A stretch of DNA of 64,000 nucleotides from JBNKHH01 sp050290245 (GTDB taxonomy: Bacteria; Pseudomonadota; Alphaproteobacteria; Rhodobacterales; Rhodobacteraceae). This document shows, piece by piece, positions 1 to 8,391 of the stretch; positions within the stretch are counted from its first letter, which is position 1, and every line of letters begins with the position of its first letter. The notes beneath the pieces are model-generated. The model was given only the letters and a program-made list of their open reading frames with translations. It did not search any database and had not been told where the DNA came from. The translations under genes and the position numbers were made by a program. The DNA lies in the NCBI GenBank assembly GCA_050290245.1, contig JBNKHH010000011.1:1-64000 (forward strand), in the 5' to 3' direction.

Positions 1-1
1 C

Positions 2-1333
2 CAGCCCGCCTGCGATGCCGGGGACGTGGCGGAGGCGTTGAGCCACGCGCGCGCCGCGCAGGAAAGCTGGTCGAAGGTCCATGGCTGGGAGCGGGGCCGC
101 ATCCTGCGTTCGGTCGCCGCCGAGATGCGGGCGCGAACCGACGCCATCGCCAAAGCACTCTCGCTGGAGATCGGCAGGCCGCTGTCCCAATCCGCAGGCG
201 AAGTTGGCGCGGCCATCGAACAGTTCGAATGGTTTGCGGGCGAGGCAGAACGCCTCTTCGGAGACACCATCCCGTCGCGCCAGGGCGGGCGGCTTCTGAC
301 CGAACCCGAGCCGGTCGGCATCTGCGCCGCTTTTACCGCGTGGAACTTTCCGGTGAACCTGCCGGTACGCAAGATCGCGCCCGCGCTGGCCGCCGGTTGC
401 GCGATCCTCGTCAGACCCTCCGAACAGGTGCCGATGACCTCGACCCTGATCGCGGAAGCCTGCGTCGCGGGCGGTGTGCCCTCGGGCGTCGTGCAGCTCC
501 TGCTTGGAAACGCGGGCGATATCACGCCGTCGATCATGGCCGCCGAGGAGGTGCGCAAGATTTCCCTCACCGGTTCCACCGCAGTGGGGCAAATGCTCGT
601 GGCCGAAGCCGCGAAGACGATGAAGCGCTGCTCGATGGAGCTTGGCGGTCATTCGCCTGTCGTGGTCTGCGCGGATGCCGATGTGGAAGCCGCAGCCGCC
701 CAATGCGCCGCCTTCAAGTTCCGCAACGCCGGACAGGTCTGCATCGCGCCAAACCGGTTCTATGTCGAGGACAGCGTGGCCGACCGGTTCCTGTCGGTGA
801 TGGCCTCCGAAGCCGAGGCGCTGGTCCTCGGTGACAGTCAGGACGAGGCGACGACGATGGGGCCACTCACCCGTCCCGGCGGGCGGGACAAGGTGGAACG
901 GCTGATTGCCGAGGCGGAGGAGCGTGGCGCACGCCTGATCACCGGCGGCAAGCGGCCCGAAGGGCGCAACAGCGGGTATTTTCTGGAACCCACGGTCTTG
1001 GCCGATGTGCCGGACGAGGCGGAGATCATGACGGAGGAACCGTTTGGACCAGTGGCCCCCGTGGCAGTCTTCAAAGATCTTGAAGACGCGATCGGGCGGG
1101 CCAACAGCACGCCCTACGGGCTGGCGGCCTATGCCTTTACCGGTAGTCACGAGAAAGCGGAGGCGTTGTCGCGGGGGCTTCACGCCGGAATGGTCGGGAT
1201 CAACACCTTCCTTGTCGCTCATGCCGAGGCGCCTTTCGGCGGCGTCGATCATTCAGGTATGGGGCGCGAAGGCGGGCGCGATGCGATCCGAGACTATCAG
1301 AACACAAAACTGACCCACATGATGCCGAGCTAG
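2..1333 (+). CDS. NAD(P)-dependent aldehyde dehydrogenase, 5' end outside window
   Basis: Oxidises an aldehyde to the acid with NAD(P); the closest subgroup looks like succinate-semialdehyde dehydrogenases (GabD type), but the substrate is not fixed by sequence. The frame is open to the left edge, so the true start lies upstream; a GTG at 26 is internal. Counting from that GTG, the active-site Cys is in GQVCIAP (about residue 239), the general-base Glu in MELGG (about 205), the oxyanion Asn in AWNF (about 107), and the cofactor-loop motif is SLTGSTAVGQ. The C-terminal end, PFGGVDHSGMGREGG, is complete. An aldehyde dehydrogenase beside a TRAP carboxylate importer suggests a catabolic role, but a degraded region separates them. 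Confidence 0.9.
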   Translation, partial: QPACDAGDVAEALSHARAAQESWSKVHGWERGRILRSVAAEMRARTDAIAKALSLEIGRPLSQSAGEVGAAIEQFEWFAGEAERLFGDTIPSRQGGRLLTEPEPVGICAAFTAWNFPVNLPVRKIAPALAAGCAILVRPSEQVPMTSTLIAEACVAGGVPSGVVQLLLGNAGDITPSIMAAEEVRKISLTGSTAVGQMLVAEAAKTMKRCSMELGGHSPVVVCADADVEAAAAQCAAFKFRNAGQVCIAPNRFYVEDSVADRFLSVMASEAEALVLGDSQDEATTMGPLTRPGGRDKVERLIAEAEERGARLITGGKRPEGRNSGYFLEPTVLADVPDEAEIMTEEPFGPVAPVAVFKDLEDAIGRANSTPYGLAAYAFTGSHEKAEALSRGLHAGMVGINTFLVAHAEAPFGGVDHSGMGREGGRDAIRDYQNTKLTHMMPS

Positions 1334-1911
1334 GCGAAGCCCGTGAGGATGGCGCAGGGCATCACCCTCTGACGGCATCCACAGCGTTGCGGCAGGCTCA
1401 GGATTTGACGGGGCAAGGTATCCCCGCTGATCGCGATCGGACTGATCGGGGTTGCTGAACCGACCCACCAGCTTTGGCACAAGCTGTATCCTGGAGCATA
1501 CGCGGACCAGCTCAAGAACTGAAACGCCTGTGCGCCGTTCGCCGCCGTGCCGCTTTGACGTGGACTCAGCGCCAAGGCGATTTCACCGCAGCCGGTTCCG
1601 GTGCCGGGGTCGAAACGGGCATAGATAGGGGACAGATCGGTCAGGCTGCCGCGGGTTCCCTTGATGAACCATTCGTCTCCCTCGGGGGCGGGCGAGGGGG
1701 TTCACCCTGCGTGGCACGCGGCCCTCTTGCGATCGACGGGGCACACCAACTGTTATCTCAGGCCTAACTTATGGTTTCTGACTCAGGGAATTGATCGCAG
1801 TTACTCTTGCATCAAGACAGCATACATTCCGCGACAATGCGGAAGGCGTTGAAGAACTGAAGGCGGGGGCTGCCAACTCGACCACAGTCTCTGGCGCACG
1901 GGAGGGGACAT
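1334..1911. other. gap with no convincing intact gene
   Basis: About 580 bases between the aldehyde dehydrogenase and the isochorismatase relic. Several short open frames exist on both strands but none has both a good start and a recognisable protein. The longest coherent one is on the minus strand, open from about 1698 to 1330, with a protein-like composition (for example GDEWFIKGTRGS) but no ATG or GTG with a Shine-Dalgarno sequence. Together with the neighbouring relic this looks like a decayed stretch. Confidence 0.5.
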
Positions 1912-2258
1912 TTGAAATCTGCTCTGATTATACTTGAAATGCGGAAAGTGCCGATTTTTCTACAGGGAAAAGGTGAGCTGATCGGCTCTGCCAAGACCGC
2001 CACCGAACGGCATCCGGTGCGAAAATCGGCCAGCCTCGTCCAGTCATTCCGTGGTCGAAATTTGCCTGCACCTTCGAAGATGTGGGGTTCGCGAGAGGCT
2101 GTGTTGATTCAATCAGCAGACAATCCCGGTTTGTGCGCCCGAACGACATGGTCGCGCTGCCGGTCGGCGCGTTCGGAGCCGGTTTTCCGGAGGAGTTTCC
2201 GGCGGACGCCACAAGCGCAGGGAAATCCTGCAACAAACCACACCATCACCATTCATAG
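1912..2258 (+). pseudogene. isochorismatase-family relic, frameshifted and truncated
   Basis: Starts with TTG after a retained GGAGGGGAC ribosome-binding stretch. The first 52 codons align without gaps to the intact isochorismatase-fold protein at 10960-11544: both begin with a KSAL..IL core and share K12, I15, G19, K20, K28, R33, F46, R47 and P52. One base is then missing between about 2065 and 2081. In the shifted frame (from 2082) the similarity resumes, including an identical DSISRQSR and a GxFGxxFPE block at the same spacing. The frame stops at 2256-2258, before the catalytic C-terminal half, and the TRAP operon begins 12 bases later. The coding function is lost. Confidence 0.85.
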
Positions 2259-2270
2259 GGAGGAGAATCC

Positions 2271-3278
2271 ATGAGAATGAAAACGTTCGTAGGCGCCGCC
2301 GCCATTACCATCTGCGGTTTGGCTGCCACCTTGGCCAATGCTGCCGACTACACCATCCGGGTCGGCAACTGGAACCCGAACCCCAACCATGCCGTGGTCA
2401 AGGCAATGGAAGAATGGGCCGCGAAGATCGCCGAGGAGTCGGGGGGGCGGATCGAGGTTTCCATCGACAAGGCAATCATCGGCAAGCCGGCGGGGCAATA
2501 TGATCTGATTCGCCAGGGGGTGGTGCAAGCCGGTTGGGGTGTTCTGGCATGGACGCCGGGGCGCTTTGAACTGAGCCAGGTCATCGAGTTGCCGTTCCTC
2601 TCGCCCAACGGCGAGGAAGGTAGCCGCAAGATCACCGAGATCTGGCAAAAAGACTTTTCCGATCAGGAGTTCACCGATACCAAGCTGCTGGCGCTGCACG
2701 TCCATTCACCGGGTGCTCTGCACACCAAGACCAAGATCGGCACATTGGACGACCTTGCGGGACAGAAGATCCGGACACTTGGTTCGGGCGTGGAATGGGC
2801 CGAGGCTCTCGGGGCGACTGCCGTGGTGATGCCTGCCAGCAAGGCGCATGAGGCCCTGGCGCGCGGCGTTGCCGACGGGATTCTGTTTCCTTTCGACGCA
2901 ATCAAGTCATACCGGCTGGAGGAAATCCTGCCCTACCATCTTGAAGTGCCGAACGGGCTTTACACGATCACCTTCTTCTTCGCCATGAACAAGGAGTTCT
3001 ACGAGTCGCTGCCCGACGACCTGAAAGCCGTGATCGACGCCAACTCCGGCCCCGATCTCGCCGCGAACATCGGTCGGCACTGGGACGAAGCCGCCGCTGT
3101 CACCCGCAAGGCGTTGGCAGATGATCCCGGTCATGAGGTCGCCATTGCCGATGCAGCGATGATGGAAGAGCTCAAGGCCCGTTCCTCCAACGTCTTTCAG
3201 GCCTGGAAAGACAAGGCTGCCGCCAAAGGCGTTGATCCCGACGCGATTCTAAGCGAGTTCCAGGCTTCTGGACTCTGA
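2271..3278 (+). CDS. dctP: TRAP transporter periplasmic binding protein DctP
   Basis: Binds a carboxylate-type solute in the periplasm and delivers it to the DctQM membrane complex. 335 residues, the usual family length. The Sec signal peptide (MRMKTFVGAAAITICGLAATLANA) precedes a mature start at ADYTIRVGNW. The central DctP region, with GTLDDLAGQKIRTLGSG and a later MPASKAHEALARGVADG block, includes the Arg expected to hold the substrate carboxylate. A strong AGGGAGGAG ribosome-binding site lies about 6 bases before the ATG. First gene of a three-gene dctPQM operon; the cargo is not known. Confidence 0.92.
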   Translation: MRMKTFVGAAAITICGLAATLANAADYTIRVGNWNPNPNHAVVKAMEEWAAKIAEESGGRIEVSIDKAIIGKPAGQYDLIRQGVVQAGWGVLAWTPGRFELSQVIELPFLSPNGEEGSRKITEIWQKDFSDQEFTDTKLLALHVHSPGALHTKTKIGTLDDLAGQKIRTLGSGVEWAEALGATAVVMPASKAHEALARGVADGILFPFDAIKSYRLEEILPYHLEVPNGLYTITFFFAMNKEFYESLPDDLKAVIDANSGPDLAANIGRHWDEAAAVTRKALADDPGHEVAIADAAMMEELKARSSNVFQAWKDKAAAKGVDPDAILSEFQASGL

Positions 3279-3279
3279 C

Positions 3280-3789
3280 ATGGCGGCAATGCTCAAGCTC
3301 ATTGAACAGCTCCGCAGGGTCACCGTCGCTTTCGCGGCGGTGGTCCTGGCGGGGCTGGCCTGCCTGGTTTTTGTCGATGTGACCGGCAGGTATGTCTTTT
3401 CGGCGCCGCTACCCGGAACGGTCGAACTCATAGAAGGTTTCATGGCCGTGGTCATGTTCGGTGCGCTGGCCGAAGCGACCCGTCACCGCGAACATATTCG
3501 CCTCGATTTCCTGCTTGCAAGATCAACGGGGTGGCTGAAGCGGGGCCTTGAGATGTTGAGCGATCTAGCGGTGCTTCTGTTGGTTCTGGGCGCGACCTGG
3601 GGCGTTTTCGAACGCACGCTGTCGCTTTACGACTCCGGCGATCTGACCCCGATCCTCGATCTGCCGCTTTACATGATGGCCGCGATCGCGCTCCTGACCT
3701 TGCTGGTGGCCTGCGTCGTTGCCCTGCGAGTCCTGGTCGGCCCCGCAGAAGACGACCGACAAGAAACGGAGATCACAGGCTATGAGTGA
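3280..3789 (+). CDS. dctQ: TRAP transporter small membrane subunit DctQ
   Basis: Four-helix small permease subunit that stabilises DctM. 169 residues with hydrophobic segments near residues 14-36, 50-65, 88-108 and 127-150. The family-typical FVDVTGRYVFSAPLPGTVELIEGFM block follows helix 1 and HREHIRLD precedes helix 3. The ATG follows the dctP stop by one base, and the 3' end overlaps dctM by 8 bases, so the three genes are almost certainly co-translated. Confidence 0.9.
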   Translation: MAAMLKLIEQLRRVTVAFAAVVLAGLACLVFVDVTGRYVFSAPLPGTVELIEGFMAVVMFGALAEATRHREHIRLDFLLARSTGWLKRGLEMLSDLAVLLLVLGATWGVFERTLSLYDSGDLTPILDLPLYMMAAIALLTLLVACVVALRVLVGPAEDDRQETEITGYE

Positions 3790-5071
3790 GCTTGCAGTTA
3801 CCGGCCTCGTCATTGGTTTGCTCTTGTCGCTGATGGTACTCAGCGTGCCCATCGGCGCTGCCATGGCGCTGTCCGCCTTCACGGGCATCGTGATCCTTTA
3901 CGGATCCGGGACCGCCTTCTTCATGGTCGGCGAGGTCGCCATGGAAGTGGGGTTCAACTATGAACTCTGCATAATTCCCCTGTTCATCCTGATGGGCAAC
4001 CTGGCGACCAAGGCGGGCATGTCGGCTGATCTCTACCAGGGCTGCGCCCGCCTGTTCGGGGGCGTCAGGGGGGCGCTCGCGATGGCCACGATCCTGGCTT
4101 GCGGCTGTTTTGCTGCTGTATCAGGATCGTCGCTTGCCACGGCGACCGCACTTGGACGGGTCTCGCTGCCGGAAATGAAGCGCAACAATTACAGCGACTC
4201 GCTCGCCGCTGGCTGCGTGGCCGCAGGAGGCACGATAGGCGTGCTGATCCCGCCGTCGATCATCCTGGTCATCTACGGTGTTCTAACCGAAACCTCCATC
4301 ACCGATCTCTTTGTTGCCGCGGTCATCCCCGGCCTGATGCAGATCGTGATCTATGCGATAACAATCGCGCTGATCGTTCAGATCTGGCCCAGTTCGGCGA
4401 GCCGGGGCAGGCCGACAAGCTTTCTGGAGAAACTGGCTGCCCTGCCGCAGATCTCCAGTATGTTCGTCCTTTTCGCACTGATCATCGGCGGGCTGTACCT
4501 AGGTGTCTTCACGCCCACCGAGGCGGCGGGTTTCGGTGTGATCTTTGCCCTGGCCATCGGCCTGTTGCGGCGGTCGATCACCGTTTCGCAGATGATCGAG
4601 GCGCTTTACTCGACCATACGGACAACAGGCATGATTGCCCTGATCATTTTCGGTGCCTTCCTGCTGATCAACTTCTTCGTGCTGACCCGCGCCAACATCG
4701 CGATCGCAGACTACATCTTGTCTCTCGACGCCTCGCCTTTCCTGGTGCTTCTGATCATCTTGCTGACATACCTGATCCTTGGGTGTTTCCTGGACAGCAT
4801 CGGCATGGTGCTTTTGACGGTTCCTGTCATCTTCCCGATCGTCACGGGCTTGGGCTACGACCCGGTCTGGTTCGGCATCGTTCTGGTGATCGTGGTGGAA
4901 ACCGGCATGATCACGCCGCCACTGGGCATCAACGTCTTCGCAATCAAGTCCGTGGCGCCCGACATTCCCCTGAGCACGATCTTCAGGGGTGTGATTCCAT
5001 TCTGGGGGGCCGATCTGATCCGCCTCGCATTGCTGGTCATGTTCCCCGCACTCACCTTGGTCTTGGTGTAG
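3782..5071 (+). CDS. dctM: TRAP transporter large membrane subunit DctM
   Basis: Sodium-coupled transport channel of the TRAP system. 429 residues from the ATG at 3782 (MSELAVTGLVIG), chosen over upstream in-frame codons because it overlaps dctQ by only 8 bases and gives the normal DctM N-terminus. Many membrane helices; the conserved FILMGNLATKAGMSADLY, GGTIGVLIPPSI and GYDPVWFG...TPPLGINVF regions are present. The partner of dctP and dctQ in one operon. Confidence 0.93.
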   Translation: MSELAVTGLVIGLLLSLMVLSVPIGAAMALSAFTGIVILYGSGTAFFMVGEVAMEVGFNYELCIIPLFILMGNLATKAGMSADLYQGCARLFGGVRGALAMATILACGCFAAVSGSSLATATALGRVSLPEMKRNNYSDSLAAGCVAAGGTIGVLIPPSIILVIYGVLTETSITDLFVAAVIPGLMQIVIYAITIALIVQIWPSSASRGRPTSFLEKLAALPQISSMFVLFALIIGGLYLGVFTPTEAAGFGVIFALAIGLLRRSITVSQMIEALYSTIRTTGMIALIIFGAFLLINFFVLTRANIAIADYILSLDASPFLVLLIILLTYLILGCFLDSIGMVLLTVPVIFPIVTGLGYDPVWFGIVLVIVVETGMITPPLGINVFAIKSVAPDIPLSTIFRGVIPFWGADLIRLALLVMFPALTLVLV

Positions 5072-5555
5072 AGCCGAAAAGATAGCGAGGTCAAAGTCCC
5101 GGAGTATCTGATCGGGCACTGTCATGTGCCCGGTCTCTGGCGTGGCCCCGGCGCTGGCGGCGGGCCGGTGTGAGTTTCGAAGAGCGGAATCCCCCCGGTC
5201 CGATTCATAACGGATTCCTTTGACAGAATCGTCGCGACGGACCCGGTGCCTCGCCATTTTGCACCTCATGTTTGGGCTGGGCTAACCGCAAGTTATGCCG
5301 GGATGAAGAAGAAGTCAGTTGAGCGGTGCCAGCCCGTTCGCCCATCATTCTTATCCAAGAGGAGTTGCAGTCCGTGGTTCGCACCACGGTTGCATGGACA
5401 ATACCAGGGACGACAAATTCACAGGTTCGTCTGCCGGATAATGACCATTCCGGCCCGGTGGTTTCACCGAATGTGCGGTCGATGGGACTGCGGCATTGAG
5501 GAGAGACGCGGTTGTTCGAGCCGTGTCGGTGAATGTGTTCAGCGCGAGGAGCGAA
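5072..5555. other. intergenic region between TRAP and ABC operons
   Basis: About 480 bases without a credible gene. It holds a GC-rich hairpin at 5113-5132 (7-bp stem CGGGCAC/GTGCCCG) near the end of the TRAP operon, not followed by a T-run, and a near-perfect palindrome at 5366-5394 listed separately. The remainder probably carries the promoter of the downstream ABC operon. Confidence 0.5.
5366..5394. promoter_or_regulatory. palindrome, candidate operator upstream of ABC operon
   Basis: Arms CCGTGGT (5372-5378) and ACCACGG (5383-5389) are perfectly complementary around a TCGC centre, and outer TGCA copies flank the arms at 5366-5369 and 5391-5394. It sits about 160 bases before the permease start. 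It could be a repressor site or an mRNA hairpin; no regulator gene is adjacent. Confidence 0.4.
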
Positions 5556-7289
5556 ATGGTAGAAACTGAATACTCACGGCCAGCCTCCCAGCGCGCTCAC
5601 AGATGGTTTGATGGTTTGCGCAAGCGGCCCGTTGAAGGCGCAGTATCAATCATCGTCCTGATTGTGCTGTTTGTCCTGGTTGCCTACCCATTGATCATGC
5701 TTGTTTTCGGTGCTCCCGCGACGTCGGCAGGGGGGCGGGAAACGGGCCTCACGGTTGACGGCATTGTCCGGACACTTTCTTCGGAGCGCTTTCATATCGC
5801 TTGGAAGAACACTTTGATTTCCTCGTTCTTTGCCACCATTCTGGCGGTCGTCACCGGGATAGTATTGTCCTTCTTCGTCGAACGGACGGACATCGGCGCA
5901 AAGGCATTGTTCAGGACGCTCCTGATGCTGCCCTTGTTTGTGGCTCCCTTCATCGGCGCAATCGCGTGGACAGGTATGGCGGCGCCGCGGGTCGGCGTGC
6001 TCAACAGAATCTTCGAATGGTTGGGTCTTCCATTCGCCGTCGACATCTATTCCATGGTTGGGGTGACCATCGTCCTGGGTCTCTACAAAGTCCCGTATGT
6101 GTATTTTTTCACCTCGGGGACCTTGCGGTCGATTGACGGCAGCCTTGAGGAAGCCTCCCGAATTTCCGGCCGTGGGCTTCTTTATACTCTGTACAAAATC
6201 ACTTTGCCGCTGATCTGGCCCAGCATCGTTTCCGTTTCGCTGCTTTGTCTGGTCCTGACGGTCGAGAACTTCAGTATACTCGCGATAATCGCGTTGCCGG
6301 CGAGAATTCCATTCGTTGCAACCGAGCTTTATCTGAATTTCACCCAGCAGCCGCCAGATTATTCGTACGCAACGATCTCCGCTATCCTGCTGATCGCGTT
6401 CACCATATTTGGTCTTTGGCTGCAGCGGCGGGTGAACCGTTCACAGGACTTCATCACCGTCTCGGGCAAAGGGCACAAAGCCGAACCCATCAAGCTCGGC
6501 CGCTGGCGTCACGTCTTCACCGCGATTATGGGTTTTTACCTGTTTGTGACCGTGGCATTGCCCATGCTCGTTCTGGTCTTCGCCTCTATCCAGCCGTTCT
6601 GGGCGACCAATGTGGCCAGTTTTACGCTTGAGAATTACCAGGAAATCCTGAGCCGCGGGTCCGTGGTTGGCGCCATCAAGAACAGTATTTTCCTGGCGGT
6701 GTTCGGTGGACTTTTGGCGGCACTCCTGGCGGTGACGGTTTCCTACATCGTTCTCAGAACCGAGTCGCCGGTTCGCAATATGATCGACTTCCTTAGTTCG
6801 CTGCCCATAAGCATTCCCAGCATTGCATTTGGTGTGGCACTGCTTTGGGCGTGGATTGCCGTTCCTCTACCCATTTTCGGAACGATCTGGATCCTGCTGA
6901 TCGCCTATGTGACCAAGTACATGACGATGGGCGTAAGAAATGTTTCGGCTGCGCTCACCCAGGTTTCACCCGAGCTTGAGGCAGCTGCCCGCGTCTTCGG
7001 GGCGACCCAGTTCCAGGCGGCCAGAGCCGTTACCTTCCCATTGGTGCGCAATAGCATTTTCGGGAGTTGGGTCCTGGCCTTTGCGTCAATGATCAAGGAG
7101 TTGAACCTCTCAATTCTGCTCTACTCATTCGGGTCGATCGTATTCCCCATTCTCATTTTCGATGCCCACGAAGAAGGCGACTTCACAATGGTCGCGGCCA
7201 TGTCTGTCATGCTGAGTGTCGCAACGCTGCTGTCGGTATTCATCGCGCGGCGCGTGCTCAAAATTCAACCCGAAACGAGTGGGGGCTAG
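5556..7289 (+). CDS. double-length ABC permease, Fe(III)/2-AEP/thiamine family
   Basis: Inner-membrane channel of an ABC importer in which two permease domains are fused (about 577 residues, roughly 12 helices), the arrangement of FbpB, AfuB and ThiP. Each half has the cytoplasmic EAA loop that contacts the ATPase: EEASRISGRGLLYTLYKITLP near residue 200 and EAAARVFGATQFQAARAVTFP near 480. The ATG at 5556 is preceded by a GAGGAG site; upstream in-frame codons give an unlikely hydrophilic extension. It is followed 2 bases later by the ATPase gene. Substrate unknown. Confidence 0.88.
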   Translation: MVETEYSRPASQRAHRWFDGLRKRPVEGAVSIIVLIVLFVLVAYPLIMLVFGAPATSAGGRETGLTVDGIVRTLSSERFHIAWKNTLISSFFATILAVVTGIVLSFFVERTDIGAKALFRTLLMLPLFVAPFIGAIAWTGMAAPRVGVLNRIFEWLGLPFAVDIYSMVGVTIVLGLYKVPYVYFFTSGTLRSIDGSLEEASRISGRGLLYTLYKITLPLIWPSIVSVSLLCLVLTVENFSILAIIALPARIPFVATELYLNFTQQPPDYSYATISAILLIAFTIFGLWLQRRVNRSQDFITVSGKGHKAEPIKLGRWRHVFTAIMGFYLFVTVALPMLVLVFASIQPFWATNVASFTLENYQEILSRGSVVGAIKNSIFLAVFGGLLAALLAVTVSYIVLRTESPVRNMIDFLSSLPISIPSIAFGVALLWAWIAVPLPIFGTIWILLIAYVTKYMTMGVRNVSAALTQVSPELEAAARVFGATQFQAARAVTFPLVRNSIFGSWVLAFASMIKELNLSILLYSFGSIVFPILIFDAHEEGDFTMVAAMSVMLSVATLLSVFIARRVLKIQPETSGG

Positions 7290-7291
7290 AG

Positions 7292-8374
7292 ATGCTCAAG
7301 CTGAGAAACGTGTCCAAGAAATTCGGCGCGTTCACCGCAGTCGACAATGTGAGTCTCGACGTTGAAGCCGGGCAATTGGTTACGTTCCTGGGGCCGAGCG
7401 GCTGTGGAAAAAGCACCACGCTGAGACTGATCGCCGGGCTTGAGAAACCCACCGAAGGCGAGATCATGATCGGCGACGACCTGGTCGCGGCACCGGCGCA
7501 GGACATCGACGTTTCGATCGAAAAGCGCGACCTCGGGATGGTCTTCCAGTCTTATGCACTGTGGCCTCACATGACCATTTTCGACAACGTTGCTTTTCCG
7601 CTCAGGGCGCAAAAACTGCCGAAATCCGAGATGCGTGAAAAATGCGAAAGTGCGCTCGCCCTTGTGAATCTTTCCGAGCAAGCTGACAAGAAGCCCGGAC
7701 AGTTGTCGGGCGGACAGCAGCAAAGGGTCGCGCTCGCCCGCGCTTTGGCGTCCGAGTGCAGGCTGCTGCTCTTCGATGAGCCATTGAGCAATCTCGACGT
7801 TCGCCTTCGCGAGTCGATGAGGACGGAAATTCGCGATATTCAGCAACGACTTGGGATCACGTCGATCTACGTCACCCACGACCAGTCAGAAGCTTTGGCG
7901 GTCTCCGACCAGATTGTTGTCATGAATGGTGGCAAGATCGTCCAGGTCGGGTCTCCCCGCGAAATCTACGAACGGCCACAAAGTGAATTTGCAGCGACTT
8001 TCCTGGGTAGCGTGAACTTGTTTCGGATCGTTTCAGGTTCAAGGACAGAAGACGGAAAGCAAGAAGTCACCCTTGAATCCGGGCAGGTTATTGAAACATC
8101 CGAGGATTCCGAAACGGTCACAGGGCAGGGCGAGTATTCCCTTGGCTTGCGCGCCGAGTTGTTGCGCCTTTCCGATCGAAATGTCGGCACCGACGGCAAC
8201 GTCATTCCTGGTGTCGTCAAAAGGGTGATGTTCCTCGGCGATAGCATCGAGTACGTCATTTCGACGGGCAGCGGTGATATCTTGGCGCGCGTCCCTCCCT
8301 ACGTCCAGTTTGGAAAGAATGATGAGGTGAACCTCAGCATTCATCCAAAAGACTGCTTTGTGGTCACGAGATAA
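7292..8374 (+). CDS. ABC importer ATP-binding protein, FbpC/PotA type
   Basis: Hydrolyses ATP to drive the adjacent permease. 360 residues: ATPase domain (about 1-240) with Walker A GPSGCGKSTT, Q-loop in MVFQSYALWPH, signature LSGGQQQRVALARAL, Walker B LLLFDEP and switch His in YVTHDQSEA, then a C-terminal TOBE-like regulatory domain. The ATG at 7292 follows the permease stop by two bases; an upstream frame that reaches back into the permease gene is ignored because it lacks similarity. Confidence 0.92.
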   Translation: MLKLRNVSKKFGAFTAVDNVSLDVEAGQLVTFLGPSGCGKSTTLRLIAGLEKPTEGEIMIGDDLVAAPAQDIDVSIEKRDLGMVFQSYALWPHMTIFDNVAFPLRAQKLPKSEMREKCESALALVNLSEQADKKPGQLSGGQQQRVALARALASECRLLLFDEPLSNLDVRLRESMRTEIRDIQQRLGITSIYVTHDQSEALAVSDQIVVMNGGKIVQVGSPREIYERPQSEFAATFLGSVNLFRIVSGSRTEDGKQEVTLESGQVIETSEDSETVTGQGEYSLGLRAELLRLSDRNVGTDGNVIPGVVKRVMFLGDSIEYVISTGSGDILARVPPYVQFGKNDEVNLSIHPKDCFVVTR

Positions 8375-8391
8375 CGGCGGGGTCATAGGCA

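Noticed and set aside
1474..1852. plus-strand short frames in the first gap
   Set aside because: Arg/Ala/Gly-rich composition, no ribosome-binding site and no family resemblance.
5113..5132. hairpin after dctM as a terminator
   Set aside because: Good 7-bp stem but no T-run and a moderate stem length; left as a note in the gap entry.
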